Source: Acidobacteriota bacterium
GTDB taxonomy: Bacteria; Acidobacteriota; Blastocatellia; Pyrinomonadales; Pyrinomonadaceae
Assembly: GCA_016718135.1 (NCBI GenBank)
Contig: JADKEF010000004.1
Span: 124,001 to 188,000 of the forward strand
Direction of reading: 5' to 3'
DNA length: 64,000 bases
Part shown: one piece after another, positions 24,389-34,008 of the stretch
Position numbering within the stretch: position 1 is the stretch's first letter
Layout: the number at the start of each line of letters is the position of its first letter
Program-made: the position numbers and the translations under genes
Notes under the pieces: model-generated
What the model saw: the letters and a program-made list of their open reading frames with translations, nothing else
Told to the model about the DNA's origin: nothing
Database searches by the model: none

Positions 24389-25487
24389 CAATCCCTCGCA
24401 CAGGAATGGAAAACCATAGCCGATGGCGTCGAGTACGCCGAGGTGCGGCGGGAGTTTAGCGGCAAGAGCGTCAACATCAACCTTCTCCGCCTCGACCTAA
24501 AAAAAGTCCGTCTCGACGTCCACCACGCGATGGACGCCGCGATCGGCACGGAGAAAACATCGTCGATCGCTACGCGACACAAAGCATTTGCGGCGATAAA
24601 TGCAGGGTTTTTTAGGTTGGATACGAGCATTTGGGCGGGTGATGCGGCGGGCCTCTTGGAAGTGGACAACGAACTTTTTAGCGAGAGTTCGAAAGAACAG
24701 AATCGCCCTATGATCATCTAACAAATTAGAAGGATAGCACTGACATATTCCACTGGATACTTCCAAGATGGCGATTTGGTAAGGTTGGCAAGAGAGTTTA
24801 CGAAGTGTGGGGAATAAACCGACAGCGAGGAGAAAATGAGTTGGTTGCTATCACGCCTGCCTTTCACACCACCACGCTCACGCGATCCTAGCGGACTGGA
24901 AGTAATTATTAATGAGAAAATCACCGAATACTCCGAACCATGGCAGCTTTCAATCCCGACAAACGGATATTTTCGGTATCCGCGAGCGGTCGAGTGAAAG
25001 ACCTGAAGGTTCGCGAAAGAACGTCTCAGCTTGTAACCGGCAGACCAGAATCCGACAAACCACGTGCTGGGATATCTTCATGCCCTCGTCTACTACATTG
25101 GGTCCGAAGATGCGTCGCCGGCGTCCCCAACTCATCAAAAACTCCAAGATCGACATCACCTGGGAGCAGGAAAAAGCTTCAAGAAATCCTTTGTCGAAGA
25201 CACGCCATCCGCGGACTGCCGGTTGCGAAACTCAAAGACGGCAAATTCTCATGCTCACAGCCGATGGGCGAACCGAGCAGAGTGCGGGCCTCGACCTTTA
25301 CGATCTCGCGGCATACTTTCTCGAACTCGGTGCGACCGACGCGATGAACCTCGACGGCGGCGGCTCGACGACGATGTTTCTCGACGGCAAGGTCGTCAAT
25401 AAACCATCGGACAAGGAAGGCGAGCGAAAGGTGAGCGACGCGATATTGGTGACCTTGAGAAAACCCGTTTCGAAAAAGAGAAATTAA
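24329..25487 (+). pseudogene. Decayed phosphodiester glycosidase (NAGPA-like) gene
   Basis: Pieces of one secreted protein are scattered over all three frames. The first frame has a signal peptide and EWKTIADGVEYAEVRREF with AFAAINAGFFRLD; it stops at 24719. The rest includes INRQRGENELVAITPAFH, then QLSIPTNGYF, SVSASGRVKDLKV, DITWEQEKAS, TRHPRTA and finally TDAMNLDGGGSTTMFLDGKV. The last is the catalytic-region signature of the phosphodiester glycosidase family. At least five frame changes are needed. One or two could be sequencing errors; this many points to true decay. The start is ATG 24329. Confidence 0.85.
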
Positions 25488-25554
25488 CCACAGATAAATA
25501 CAGATGAACTCAGATAGGAAATTCTATCCGCGTCTACCGGTATTCATCTGTGGT
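25487..25554. repeat. Palindromic intergenic repeat
   Basis: ACCACAGATAAATAC (25487-25501) is inverted at 25540-25554 with 14 of 15 matching bases. It lies directly after the glycosidase remnant and about 110 bases before the metalloprotease start. Confidence 0.7.
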
Positions 25555-25667
25555 AGCTTTCTTTCTCACACTGCCGTCCCTTTCTCGCGGATGGTTCTGA
25601 CTTGAACTGTCTTGCCTCACGGTGCGTATTAGTGCTAACTTTCGCGTGTACCATCTCAAAAACCTAT

Positions 25668-28151
25668 ATGAAACGAATCATACTTGCGTTCTGCCTAGTT
25701 GTCTCTTTCGCCGTCGTTATTCAAACTCAAACCCCGCAGCGCAAAACGATCGCATCCGTCATCGATAAGCTGCAAAAGATCGACGGCTATGTGCCTTTCT
25801 ACGTCGATGCAGACGCTGGCAAGATCTATATAGAGATCACGCGTTGGGATAAGGAATTTCTTTATCTCGTGAGCCTGCCGACCGGCGTTGGGTCAAATCC
25901 GATCGGGCTCGACCGCTCGCAGCTCGGGCCGACGTATCTTGTGAAATTCGAGCGTTCGGGGAACAAGGTCTTGATGGTGCAGCCGAATTACGATTTTCGT
26001 GCTTCGGGCAATGTGCTGCAGAAAAAGTCGGTCGAGGAATCTTTTGCGAGATCGGTGATCTGGGGATTTCGTGTCGAGGCCGTGGATGGTGATCGTGTGT
26101 TGGTCGACGCGACCAACTTTATCGTCCGCGATGCCCATGGTGTCGGCGAGCGGATAAACGCGATGCGGCAGGGCAATTACAATTTTGACGAAAGCCGCTC
26201 GGCACTCTATCTCCCAAATACCAAGGGCTTCCCAAAGAACACCGAGGTCGAGGCGACGGTCACACTTACGGCCGGCGGCGAGACAAATAATCAGGTCAAT
26301 CAGGTGACGCCGACCGGAAAGCATGTCACAGTCCGCCAGCGGCATTCCTTCGTCGAGCTGCCTGATAACAACTACAAGCCGCGAAAATTTGACCCGCGAA
26401 CCGGCGCCATCCGCATCAGTTTTTACGATTACGGCACGGACATCAACGAAGACCTCGAACAACGCTGGATTCAGCGTTTTCGGCTTGAGAAGAAAGATCC
26501 GAACGCGGCGATGAGCGAGGCTGTAAAACCGATCATCTTTTACGTCGATAACGGAGCTCCTAAAGCGATTCAGGATGCCCTGATCGAGGGAGCTGCGTGG
26601 TGGAATCAGGCATACGAAGCGGCGGGTTTTCGCAATGCATTTCAGGTTCGCGTGCTGCCGGATGATGCCGATCCGATGGACATTCGCTACAACGTGATCA
26701 ATTGGGTTCACCGATCGACCCGCGGCTGGTCGATCGGCGACAGCGTGGTCGACCCGCGAACCGGAGAGGTCTTGAAGGGCGATGTAACGCTGGACTCGCA
26801 GCGTGCACGTCAGGATTTCCTGCTCGGTGCGGGTATGTCGCCACAGTACAAGTCTGGAGCGATGGCGTGCGAATTCGGCCTGTCGCCGGACGTGGATTAT
26901 CTAGCAGCCGATAATTCGGCGGCTGAGATCACATCGATGTCTTATGCGCGCATCCGTCAGCTTTCCGCACATGAGGTCGGGCACACGCTTGGCTTCACCC
27001 ACAATTTTGCGGCGAGCACTTACGATCGCGGCTCGGTAATGGACTATCCGGCACCGCTGGTAAAGATCGTCAATGGCAAGCTCGATTTTTCTGACGCCTA
27101 TTCAGTTGGGATCGGTTCGTTCGACAAGTTTGCGACTCGCTATTCATACGCTCAATTCCCGGCTGGTGCGAATGAGGACGCCGAACTCCGGAAGATAGTC
27201 ACCGAAGGCCTCGCCTCGGGAAATCTCTTCCTTGGCGATCAAGACGCCCGTCCGGCGAATGCGGCAAATCCGCTCGGCAATCTGTGGGACAACGGAGCTG
27301 ATCCCGTTGCGACTCTGCGTCACGAGATGAAAGTTCGTCGCATCGGCCTTGATCAGTTTGGTGTGAAGAGTATCCCTGTCGCTTCGCCGATGTCGTATCT
27401 TGAGAATGTGTTTCTGCCGCTTTATCTCCATCACCGCTATCAACTGACCGCCGCCGCCAAGACGGTCGGCGGCGTTTACTACACGCACGCCGTTCGTGGA
27501 CCAGCCGGCCCGGAGCCGTCGCCAGTCGCGGCAATGATCCCGGCGGATAAACAACGCGACGCACTCAAGGCGGTGCTGGAAACGATCGACCCCCGAGAAC
27601 TAGCGATCCCTGAGAATGTCCTGAGCCTCATTCCGCCGACGGCGTATGGATATGGCTCCGGACGCTCGGAGTTGTTTCAAAAGCGGACGAGCCCAATGTT
27701 CGATCCGGTCGGTGCGGCGGAGATAGCCGCCGACGTGGCGATCAGCGCCTTACTTGAACCCAATCGAGCCGCCCGAACGATCAATCAAAACGCCCGGAAC
27801 AGGTCGAATCCGCATTTCCGCGAGGTAGTCGATTCACTGATAAAGACTGCCTGGAGCCCGACGTCGGACACGAATCAAGCCGTCATCCAACGGGCCGTAC
27901 AGAGTTTGACGGTTTCGCGTCTTATGGACCTAGCCGCGAACGAACGGGCGCAATCGCAAGTTCGTGCCGTCGCGAGCGATACGCTACGTTCGCTGCTAGC
28001 CACGCTCAAGCGAACCGTCGCGACAGGGGAAGCGGCCGCGTTTAACCGCTCGCTTGCCGATGACATCACCCGCTTCCTCGAACGCCCCGATGCTCCGCGA
28101 AAGCAGACAGCTCCGCTCGCGACACCGCCGGGAGACCCGATCGGAAACTAG
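25668..28151 (+). CDS. Secreted zinc metalloprotease (DUF5117/DUF5118 family)
   Basis: 827 aa from ATG 25668, where MKRIILAFC begins a clean signal peptide ending near QTQ; in-frame upstream codons were rejected. The zinc site is HEVGHTLGFTH (His 435, 439, 445), the extended metzincin-type HExxHxxGxxH. Upstream segments such as YVPFYVDADAGKIYIEI and KPIIFYVDNGAP are typical of DUF5117 and DUF5118, which precede the peptidase. It is likely a periplasmic or outer-membrane-exposed peptidase. It starts the run that continues with a serine hydrolase 10 bases downstream and the CHAT protein. Confidence 0.92.
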   Translation: MKRIILAFCLVVSFAVVIQTQTPQRKTIASVIDKLQKIDGYVPFYVDADAGKIYIEITRWDKEFLYLVSLPTGVGSNPIGLDRSQLGPTYLVKFERSGNKVLMVQPNYDFRASGNVLQKKSVEESFARSVIWGFRVEAVDGDRVLVDATNFIVRDAHGVGERINAMRQGNYNFDESRSALYLPNTKGFPKNTEVEATVTLTAGGETNNQVNQVTPTGKHVTVRQRHSFVELPDNNYKPRKFDPRTGAIRISFYDYGTDINEDLEQRWIQRFRLEKKDPNAAMSEAVKPIIFYVDNGAPKAIQDALIEGAAWWNQAYEAAGFRNAFQVRVLPDDADPMDIRYNVINWVHRSTRGWSIGDSVVDPRTGEVLKGDVTLDSQRARQDFLLGAGMSPQYKSGAMACEFGLSPDVDYLAADNSAAEITSMSYARIRQLSAHEVGHTLGFTHNFAASTYDRGSVMDYPAPLVKIVNGKLDFSDAYSVGIGSFDKFATRYSYAQFPAGANEDAELRKIVTEGLASGNLFLGDQDARPANAANPLGNLWDNGADPVATLRHEMKVRRIGLDQFGVKSIPVASPMSYLENVFLPLYLHHRYQLTAAAKTVGGVYYTHAVRGPAGPEPSPVAAMIPADKQRDALKAVLETIDPRELAIPENVLSLIPPTAYGYGSGRSELFQKRTSPMFDPVGAAEIAADVAISALLEPNRAARTINQNARNRSNPHFREVVDSLIKTAWSPTSDTNQAVIQRAVQSLTVSRLMDLAANERAQSQVRAVASDTLRSLLATLKRTVATGEAAAFNRSLADDITRFLERPDAPRKQTAPLATPPGDPIGN

Positions 28152-28161
28152 GCCGCAACTT

Positions 28162-29556
28162 ATGAAACTGTTGATGAAAAGATATTTCGCAGGCATCGCT
28201 GTCCTACTCGTCCTCTCGGTACCTGTATTTGCAGACAAAGTAGATGACTATGTATTGGGCCAGATGGTCGAGCGACATGTGCCGGGGGCGGCCGTTGCGG
28301 TGATACAAAAAGGCCGTGTCGTCAAATTGAAAGGCTATGGCCTGGCGAGCGTTGAGTTTGACGTTCCGGTGACCGTTGATACCGTCTTTGAGATCGGTTC
28401 GGTGTCGAAGCAGATGACCGCCGCGGCGATATTGCTGCTCGTCGAGGACGGCAAGGTAAAGCTTGACGAAAAGATATCAGCGTACCTGCCGGGAACACCT
28501 GAGACGTGGAAAGATGTTACCGTCCGGCATTTGCTGACACATTCTTCGGGTGTAAAAAACTACACGAGTCTCGATGGATTTGAGCTTTCACGGCGGTTGA
28601 CGGTCAACCAATTCATTGCCAAACTTGCACCACACCCGCTCGAATTTACTCCCGGCGAACGTAATATCTACAGCAACAGCGGCTTTAATCTGCTGGCACT
28701 GATCGTCGAATCCCGCTCGGGGATGAAATACATCGACTTCATGCGGAAACGCATCTTTGAGCCGCTCGGGATGACCAAAACGACTGACCGCGACCCGCAA
28801 TTCATTGTCAAAAAGCGGGCAAATGGCTACGAATGGTCGCGAGACCGTCTTTCGGGACGAGATGGCAGTCTTACGGATCTGACGGGCGCCGGTTCGATCG
28901 TTTCGACGATCGGAGATATGGCGAAATGGGCAAACGCCGTTGGCGGTAGCAAATTTCTTACACCTGCGAGTCAGGCAGAATGGTGGAAGAAGTTTGTCTT
29001 TAACGATGGGAAAGAGTCAGTCTACGGTTTTGGCTGGCGGATCTCGGATGTGCGTTCGCACGAGCTGGTCGGGCACACGGGCCAGACTGCAGGGTTTGGG
29101 GCTGCTCATTTTCGATACCCCGTCTCGGGGACGACCGTGGTTGTTTTGACGAACATTGGTGAGATCGGCGTTGGCGGGGCGATCGCGATAGGTATTGCTA
29201 AGCTCTATATTCCAACGATGTCGCTTCGTGCAATGAAGCCGGTCACGGCAGAGGATGACGGAAAAGGGGCAACGTTCGCCTCGGCACTTTCCAGCCGGCT
29301 CGAAAATCGTCCCGACAATGCGGTGATGGCGGACGGTTTGGTCCGGGCGATGTCCACCCAACGAGCCAAGGACACTAACACGCGGATCGCCTCATTTGGC
29401 AGTGCAAAAAAGATCGAGATGGTCGGAGTTGAGCGATCTGAGGCACGGACAAGCTACTTGTTCATGGCCGATACGGGGCGGCGGATGTTTCTCTGGCGTG
29501 TCGCGTTTGACGTGAGCGGGAAGATCAGTGAGATGAATCTTGAAGAGGAAGAATAG
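28162..29556 (+). CDS. Secreted serine hydrolase, beta-lactamase/class C PBP fold
   Basis: 464 aa from ATG 28162, with the signal peptide ending at VPVFADK. The catalytic motifs are SVSK (Ser 80, Lys 83), YSN (in YSNSGFNLL) and HTG (in GHTGQTAGF). These define a DD-peptidase or esterase-like member of the beta-lactamase family, not necessarily a beta-lactamase. A C-terminal domain of about 110 residues with DNAVMADGLVRAMS and VAFDVSGKISEMNL follows. It starts 10 bases after the metalloprotease stop and ends 2 bases before the CHAT gene, so co-translation is probable. Confidence 0.9.
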   Translation: MKLLMKRYFAGIAVLLVLSVPVFADKVDDYVLGQMVERHVPGAAVAVIQKGRVVKLKGYGLASVEFDVPVTVDTVFEIGSVSKQMTAAAILLLVEDGKVKLDEKISAYLPGTPETWKDVTVRHLLTHSSGVKNYTSLDGFELSRRLTVNQFIAKLAPHPLEFTPGERNIYSNSGFNLLALIVESRSGMKYIDFMRKRIFEPLGMTKTTDRDPQFIVKKRANGYEWSRDRLSGRDGSLTDLTGAGSIVSTIGDMAKWANAVGGSKFLTPASQAEWWKKFVFNDGKESVYGFGWRISDVRSHELVGHTGQTAGFGAAHFRYPVSGTTVVVLTNIGEIGVGGAIAIGIAKLYIPTMSLRAMKPVTAEDDGKGATFASALSSRLENRPDNAVMADGLVRAMSTQRAKDTNTRIASFGSAKKIEMVGVERSEARTSYLFMADTGRRMFLWRVAFDVSGKISEMNLEEEE

Positions 29557-29558
29557 CT

Positions 29559-32369
29559 ATGCGCTCCATCACTTTTCGAAGCTGTTTGATCCTGTTTGTC
29601 GTGATCGCCGCTTCCTCGTACGGCTTGGGACAGGAGGTGAGGTCGCTCACCTCTGGCAATACTGTCGAACGAGATATAAAAGGAGGTGACACACATTCTT
29701 TTTTGGTTGACATCGCCGCCGGAAACACCGCTCGTATCGAGATCGAGCAGAAAGGTGTCGATGTTGCCTTGGCGGCCTATTCCCCTGACGATAGACAATT
29801 CCTGACCAGCGAATCCCCGAGCGGCGTACTCGGCGGTGATCTGATACTCGTAACTGCGACGGCCAACGGCAAATATCGCATTGCCGTCACACCCTCAGAT
29901 CCGCGTGCCGCATCCGGCAAATATGTCATCAAACTCACTGAGATCCGCCCGACCACAGCCGAAGATGAGCTGATCAACGCCGCTGCGATGAAGATAACAA
30001 AGGTCGCCGAGGAAGCGACCGTCTTTCGCCAAAATGGCACACGTGATGGTCGTCGTAAAGCGATCGAAAAATTCGATGAGGTGATCGAACTATCGCGTCA
30101 GAAACGTGACAAGGTCTGGGAAACAGTTGCCCTAATAACGATCGGGCTTCTGTACGAACAGCTGGGCGAGGTACAGCAATCATTGGATTTCTATTCGCGT
30201 GGTTTAGCTCTTGCAAGAGAGGTTGGCAATAAGCAATACGAGGGCTCGTCCATCAATAATCTCGCCGTTGCCTATCTGGGGCTCGGCGAATATGAGACAT
30301 CTGTTTCTTATCTGACCCAAGCACTCGCACTGCAAACCGCTGCCGGGAATCGGCGTGGCCAGGGCGTAGTTTTCAATAACCTGGGAACGGCTTACCTATT
30401 TCTCGGTGACCTTGTGAAGTCCGAGGAATTTTACCGGCAAGCTCTCTCGGTTCGCCGCGAGGTCAAGGACGACCGCGGCGAGGGCTTTGCTCTAAACAAC
30501 ATCGGTCAGGTCTTTATACAGTCCGGCGACTATCCAAAGGCACGCGACTTTCTCGATCAGGCTCTCGCTCTTAGAAAGAGGATCGCGGACAAGCAGGGCG
30601 AAGCCGTTACTTCCCGAAACATTGGCAAGCTCCTCTTTAAGTCCGGCAACAACGCCGAAGCGGCAAAATTCCTCAATGAAGCTCGAAAATTGAGCAACGA
30701 ACTTGGCGACCGCCGTGTCGAGGCCGACACTCTGTTTTGGCTGGCATCGATCGCTGCCCGTACAGATGATGTGTCAAAAGGCATCGAGTATATCGAACGC
30801 GGCCTCGGCATAATTGAACAGATCCGCGGCGAGATAATCAACCCGCAGCTTCGAACCGGGTATTTCTCGACCGTTCCTCAATATTACGAGCTGTACGCCG
30901 ACTTGCTAGTTTCCCGCGGGCAGAAGCAGAATGGCGAAAAGGACATCGAGCTAGCTCTTCAGGTTAGCGAACGTGCGAGAGCGCGAACGCTCGTCGAACT
31001 GCTCCAGGAAGCCCGAATTGATATCAAGAAAGGCGATGACGAGAGAAGACTCGACGAGCTACAAGAAACACTGAACGCAAAATATCGCGATCGAACAACT
31101 TTGCTTTCTGGCAAACCAACACCGGCCCAGATCGAAAAGATAACGGCCGAGATCAATACCCTCGACGCAGAGGTCGAGGCACTACAGGTAAAGATCCGAC
31201 GAGAGAATCCGGCTTACGCGGACCTGACTTATGGTTCAGCGTTGTCTGCGAGCGAGATCCGCGAACTTCTTGATGACCGAACGGTCTTGCTCGAATACAA
31301 ACTTGGCGACACACGGTCGTTGCTGTGGCTGGTTACAAAGAGTAGCGTACGCGTTTTTAGCCTGCCGCCGAGAAAGGTGATCGAAACTCTCGCGACTGAT
31401 TATTACAAGGCTGTTTCAGGCGGCCGAGCAGGCTATGGCGATGTCGCGAGGCTCGAAGCGGAACTCAGCAATATGCTGATCGGGCAAGTTTCAAATGCGA
31501 TCGGCAAGAACCGCGTCGCGGTGGTGGCCGATGGCGTATTGCAGCTAATTCCGTTTTCCGCGATGCCGGGCCTTGCCGCTAACGAGACGGTCGGCCTTCC
31601 TTCGGCGGGCGTACTTGCCGAACTGCGGCGTACGGCGAAAGCTCGTACCAGCAGCCCGCGAAGGCTTGCCATCTTTGCCGATCCCGTTTTTGAGGCAAAT
31701 GACTCACGACTTATCTCAGCAAAAGAAGTCTCAAAAGAGAAGTATGCGGCGGTTGGACGGGATCTTAGAGATCTCAACCGCGGGGCAGAACTCCAGCGTC
31801 TGATCGCTTCCCGGACAGAGGCACGCGAGATAGCGGGCCTTTTCCCCGCGAGCCATGTAAAAACCCACCTCGATTTTGACGCAAGCGTCGATGCCGCAAC
31901 AGACGAGAGGCTTCGCGATTACAACATCATTCATTTTGCTACGCACGGGCTCCTCGACACCCAACGGCCGGAATCGTCGAGCCTGGTGTTTTCGCTATTT
32001 GATAAGAACGGCAAGCGGCGGGACGGTTTCATGCGGCTCAGAGATGTTTATGACCTTGAGCTGTCGAGCGATCTCGTGGTTCTTTCGGCGTGTCAGACCG
32101 CTTTGGGCAAGGACGTTCGGGGCGAAGGTTTGATCGGACTAACACGCGGATTTATGTTCGCCGGAGCTCCGCGTGTCGTGGCAAGTCTATGGAAGGTGGA
32201 CGATGCGGCAACCGCCGAATTCATGAAACGCTTTTATCGCGGAATGATAAAAGAAGGCCTCACACCGGCTACCGCTTTGAAAAAAGCTCAAAATGAACTC
32301 AAAGCAACACCGCGTTTTCGTTATCCGTATTACTGGGCCGGATTTACGCTTCAGGGAGATTGGCATTAG
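29559..32369 (+). CDS. Secreted PPC-like / TPR / CHAT-domain protein (caspase-like protease candidate)
   Basis: 936 aa. A signal peptide (to about residue 24) precedes a beta-rich segment similar to pre-peptidase C-terminal domains (residues 30-130). Six or so TPR repeats follow (for example NNLAVAYLGLGEYETSVSYL and NNLGTAYLFLGDLVKSEEFY). A coiled region leads to the C-terminal CHAT domain (about 700-930). The catalytic dyad is complete: His 796 in HFATHG and Cys 845 in SACQTALG. CHAT domains are caspase-like peptidases or their relatives; the exported location is unusual. The sigma factor gene follows 40 bases downstream. Confidence 0.92.
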   Translation: MRSITFRSCLILFVVIAASSYGLGQEVRSLTSGNTVERDIKGGDTHSFLVDIAAGNTARIEIEQKGVDVALAAYSPDDRQFLTSESPSGVLGGDLILVTATANGKYRIAVTPSDPRAASGKYVIKLTEIRPTTAEDELINAAAMKITKVAEEATVFRQNGTRDGRRKAIEKFDEVIELSRQKRDKVWETVALITIGLLYEQLGEVQQSLDFYSRGLALAREVGNKQYEGSSINNLAVAYLGLGEYETSVSYLTQALALQTAAGNRRGQGVVFNNLGTAYLFLGDLVKSEEFYRQALSVRREVKDDRGEGFALNNIGQVFIQSGDYPKARDFLDQALALRKRIADKQGEAVTSRNIGKLLFKSGNNAEAAKFLNEARKLSNELGDRRVEADTLFWLASIAARTDDVSKGIEYIERGLGIIEQIRGEIINPQLRTGYFSTVPQYYELYADLLVSRGQKQNGEKDIELALQVSERARARTLVELLQEARIDIKKGDDERRLDELQETLNAKYRDRTTLLSGKPTPAQIEKITAEINTLDAEVEALQVKIRRENPAYADLTYGSALSASEIRELLDDRTVLLEYKLGDTRSLLWLVTKSSVRVFSLPPRKVIETLATDYYKAVSGGRAGYGDVARLEAELSNMLIGQVSNAIGKNRVAVVADGVLQLIPFSAMPGLAANETVGLPSAGVLAELRRTAKARTSSPRRLAIFADPVFEANDSRLISAKEVSKEKYAAVGRDLRDLNRGAELQRLIASRTEAREIAGLFPASHVKTHLDFDASVDAATDERLRDYNIIHFATHGLLDTQRPESSSLVFSLFDKNGKRRDGFMRLRDVYDLELSSDLVVLSACQTALGKDVRGEGLIGLTRGFMFAGAPRVVASLWKVDDAATAEFMKRFYRGMIKEGLTPATALKKAQNELKATPRFRYPYYWAGFTLQGDWH

Positions 32370-32409
32370 CGCTTTCAACGGACATAAAACTCCTCTAAAA
32401 TAGCTTCGA

Positions 32410-32970
32410 TTGAACGACGTTTCCGCTCAAACCAGTTTTGACACTCTTCTGGCCTTGCTCGACGCCGACCGTGAGGCGGCAGGTGCAAAGTATGAGGAAC
32501 TGCGCCAACGGCTCACTCGCTTCTTTGACTGGCGCGGTTGTGAAACGTCCGATGAACTTACCGATATTTGTCTGGAACGCGTCGTGAGAAAGATCACTGA
32601 TGGAGAAGTGATCAACAACGTGTCAGCCTATGCCGCGACCATCGCCCAGTTTGTCTACAAAGAGAGCCTGCGCAGCAAATCGCGTTTGACAGATTCGCTC
32701 GATGCTGAGAATGCCCCCGAGATCGCGGCGACCGTAACAGCAGTCGAAGAAGACGAACGCATGAGCTGTCTTGAAACTTGCCTGAACGAGTTTCGCATCG
32801 ATGACCGCAAACTAATCGTTTCATATTACGACACCGACGAAAAGACGATGATCGCGTCGCGCAAACGGCTGGCGGATTCGCTTGCGGTTTCGATGAATAC
32901 GCTACGGATCAAAGTGTGTCGATTAAAGACAAAGCTCGAGAAATGCACTAAAGACTGCTGTGGGGAATAG
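32410..32970 (+). CDS. ECF-type RNA polymerase sigma factor (divergent)
   Basis: 186 aa from TTG 32410; no nearby ATG fits. Residues 20-85 resemble sigma region 2 (YEELRQRLTRFFDWRGC, TDICLERVVRK, VSAYAATIAQFVYKE). After a linker, a region 4-like helix-turn-helix follows (ADSLAVSMNTLRIKVCRLK). ECF sigma factors direct RNA polymerase to a small regulon and are usually held by a membrane anti-sigma factor. The downstream 33023-33940 gene fits that role. The extra Cys residues near the end (CTKDCC) are notable. Confidence 0.82.
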   Translation: MNDVSAQTSFDTLLALLDADREAAGAKYEELRQRLTRFFDWRGCETSDELTDICLERVVRKITDGEVINNVSAYAATIAQFVYKESLRSKSRLTDSLDAENAPEIAATVTAVEEDERMSCLETCLNEFRIDDRKLIVSYYDTDEKTMIASRKRLADSLAVSMNTLRIKVCRLKTKLEKCTKDCCGE

Positions 32971-32977
32971 GTATTAT

Positions 32978-32992
32978 TGAAATGTTTTTACC
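32978..32992 (+). promoter_or_regulatory. Shared TTGAAATGTTT motif upstream of the anti-sigma-like gene
   Basis: TTGAAATGTTT lies in the gap between the sigma and anti-sigma-like genes. The same 11 bases occur upstream of the lipoprotein operon near 34009. Both sites precede genes of this locus by 30-75 bases, which suggests a sigma recognition element. The experimental status is unknown. Confidence 0.35.
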
Positions 32993-33022
32993 ACTTTTTG
33001 CACTGGGTACAGGGATTAAGTA

Positions 33023-33940
33023 GTGAACCTGAACGAAGAAAAAATAAACGCAGACGCCCGGCGTTTCCTTTTGGGCGCGATGAGCGACGACGAGCGTGCG
33101 GAGTTCGAATTGGCATTTATTGGCGACGAAGCGATGTTTGATCACGTTCGTGCTGTCGAGGATGACCTCGTCGAGCAATACGTGCGTGGCACGATGTCGT
33201 CTGACGATCGCCGCTTGTTCTCAGCATCCTATTCGGGGTCAGCGGCGAACCGCGAGCGCGTCGACCTCACTCGAGCGATGCTCAAAACGGTTTCCGGGCG
33301 CAAAGTCTCCGAGCGAGGTAACAATATATCCATTTGGGAATCGATAACAGCATTTCTTGTTGGCAACAAGCTGGCTTTGGGTTCGGCCTTTGCTATTTTG
33401 GCCGTTGCTGCCGGGGGATGGTTTGCGTTGACGCGAAATACCGCAAACGAAGTGGCAGCTGTCGAAACACCGGTTGTAGAAACCAGAACAACTCCAATAG
33501 TTGCTGCGACACCGCTGCCCTCGCCAGCTATTTCTAACAACGAGATTGTTGCCGAAACAAACAAACCGACGCCTCGAAATGACAACAAGCCGCCTGAGCC
33601 GCCGAAGGTCAGCACGCCCGTTCTGGCACTATTTGCGGGAAGCGTTCGTGCGGGCGGCAGTATGACTCAGCTTGATCTGCCAAAGTCGGCCAGCGGCGCA
33701 CGTCTGCTGCTAAATCTCGAAAGCCGTGACTATGAACGATACTCCGCCGAAGTCGTCGATCCAGATGGACGCGTCGTCGCCCGAAGCTCGAACATCCGGG
33801 CAAACGGCAAACGCGTTGAAGTCTTCGTTCCCGCATCGCGCCTAGCGACGGGCGAATATATCGTTCGGCTATCAGGTTTAAGCAAAGAGAACAATAAAGA
33901 ATCCGTCGCTGATTTCCCGTTTAGAGCTATCAAAAACTAG
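33023..33940 (+). CDS. Membrane-anchored anti-sigma-like protein with periplasmic PPC-like domain
   Basis: 305 aa from GTG 33023. The cytoplasmic part (1-110) has acidic helices typical of anti-sigma N-termini (RRFLLGAMSDDERAEFELAF), although no zinc-binding HxxxCxxC motif is present. One transmembrane helix is at about residues 115-135 (LALGSAFAILAVAAGGWFAL). A Pro/Thr-rich linker (residues 150-195) leads to a periplasmic domain of about 100 residues (VRAGGSMTQLDLP, GEYIVRLSGLSKE). It could transmit an envelope signal to the sigma factor encoded just upstream. This pairing is inferred from order and topology. Confidence 0.75.
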   Translation: MNLNEEKINADARRFLLGAMSDDERAEFELAFIGDEAMFDHVRAVEDDLVEQYVRGTMSSDDRRLFSASYSGSAANRERVDLTRAMLKTVSGRKVSERGNNISIWESITAFLVGNKLALGSAFAILAVAAGGWFALTRNTANEVAAVETPVVETRTTPIVAATPLPSPAISNNEIVAETNKPTPRNDNKPPEPPKVSTPVLALFAGSVRAGGSMTQLDLPKSASGARLLLNLESRDYERYSAEVVDPDGRVVARSSNIRANGKRVEVFVPASRLATGEYIVRLSGLSKENNKESVADFPFRAIKN

Positions 33941-33969
33941 CTCTACCCACGATTATTCCAACGATCTAG

Positions 33970-33996
33970 AGAGGCGAATGATACGTCTCTTTTTTT
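33970..33996 (+). terminator. Intrinsic terminator after the sigma/anti-sigma-like genes
   Basis: AGAGGCG (33970-33976) pairs with CGTCTCT (33984-33990) including one G-T pair, and is followed by TTTTTTT. It separates the CHAT-sigma operon from the lipoprotein operon. Confidence 0.75.
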
Positions 33997-34008
33997 GTGA
34001 GAATACTT

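Noticed and set aside
28162..29556. Annotation as beta-lactamase
   Set aside because: SxxK, YSN and HTG motifs are shared by many esterases and DD-peptidases. Nothing here specifically indicates antibiotic resistance.
30000..30900. Internal repeats in the CHAT gene as DNA repeats
   Set aside because: They are TPR coding repeats, diverged at DNA level, and are explained by the protein fold.
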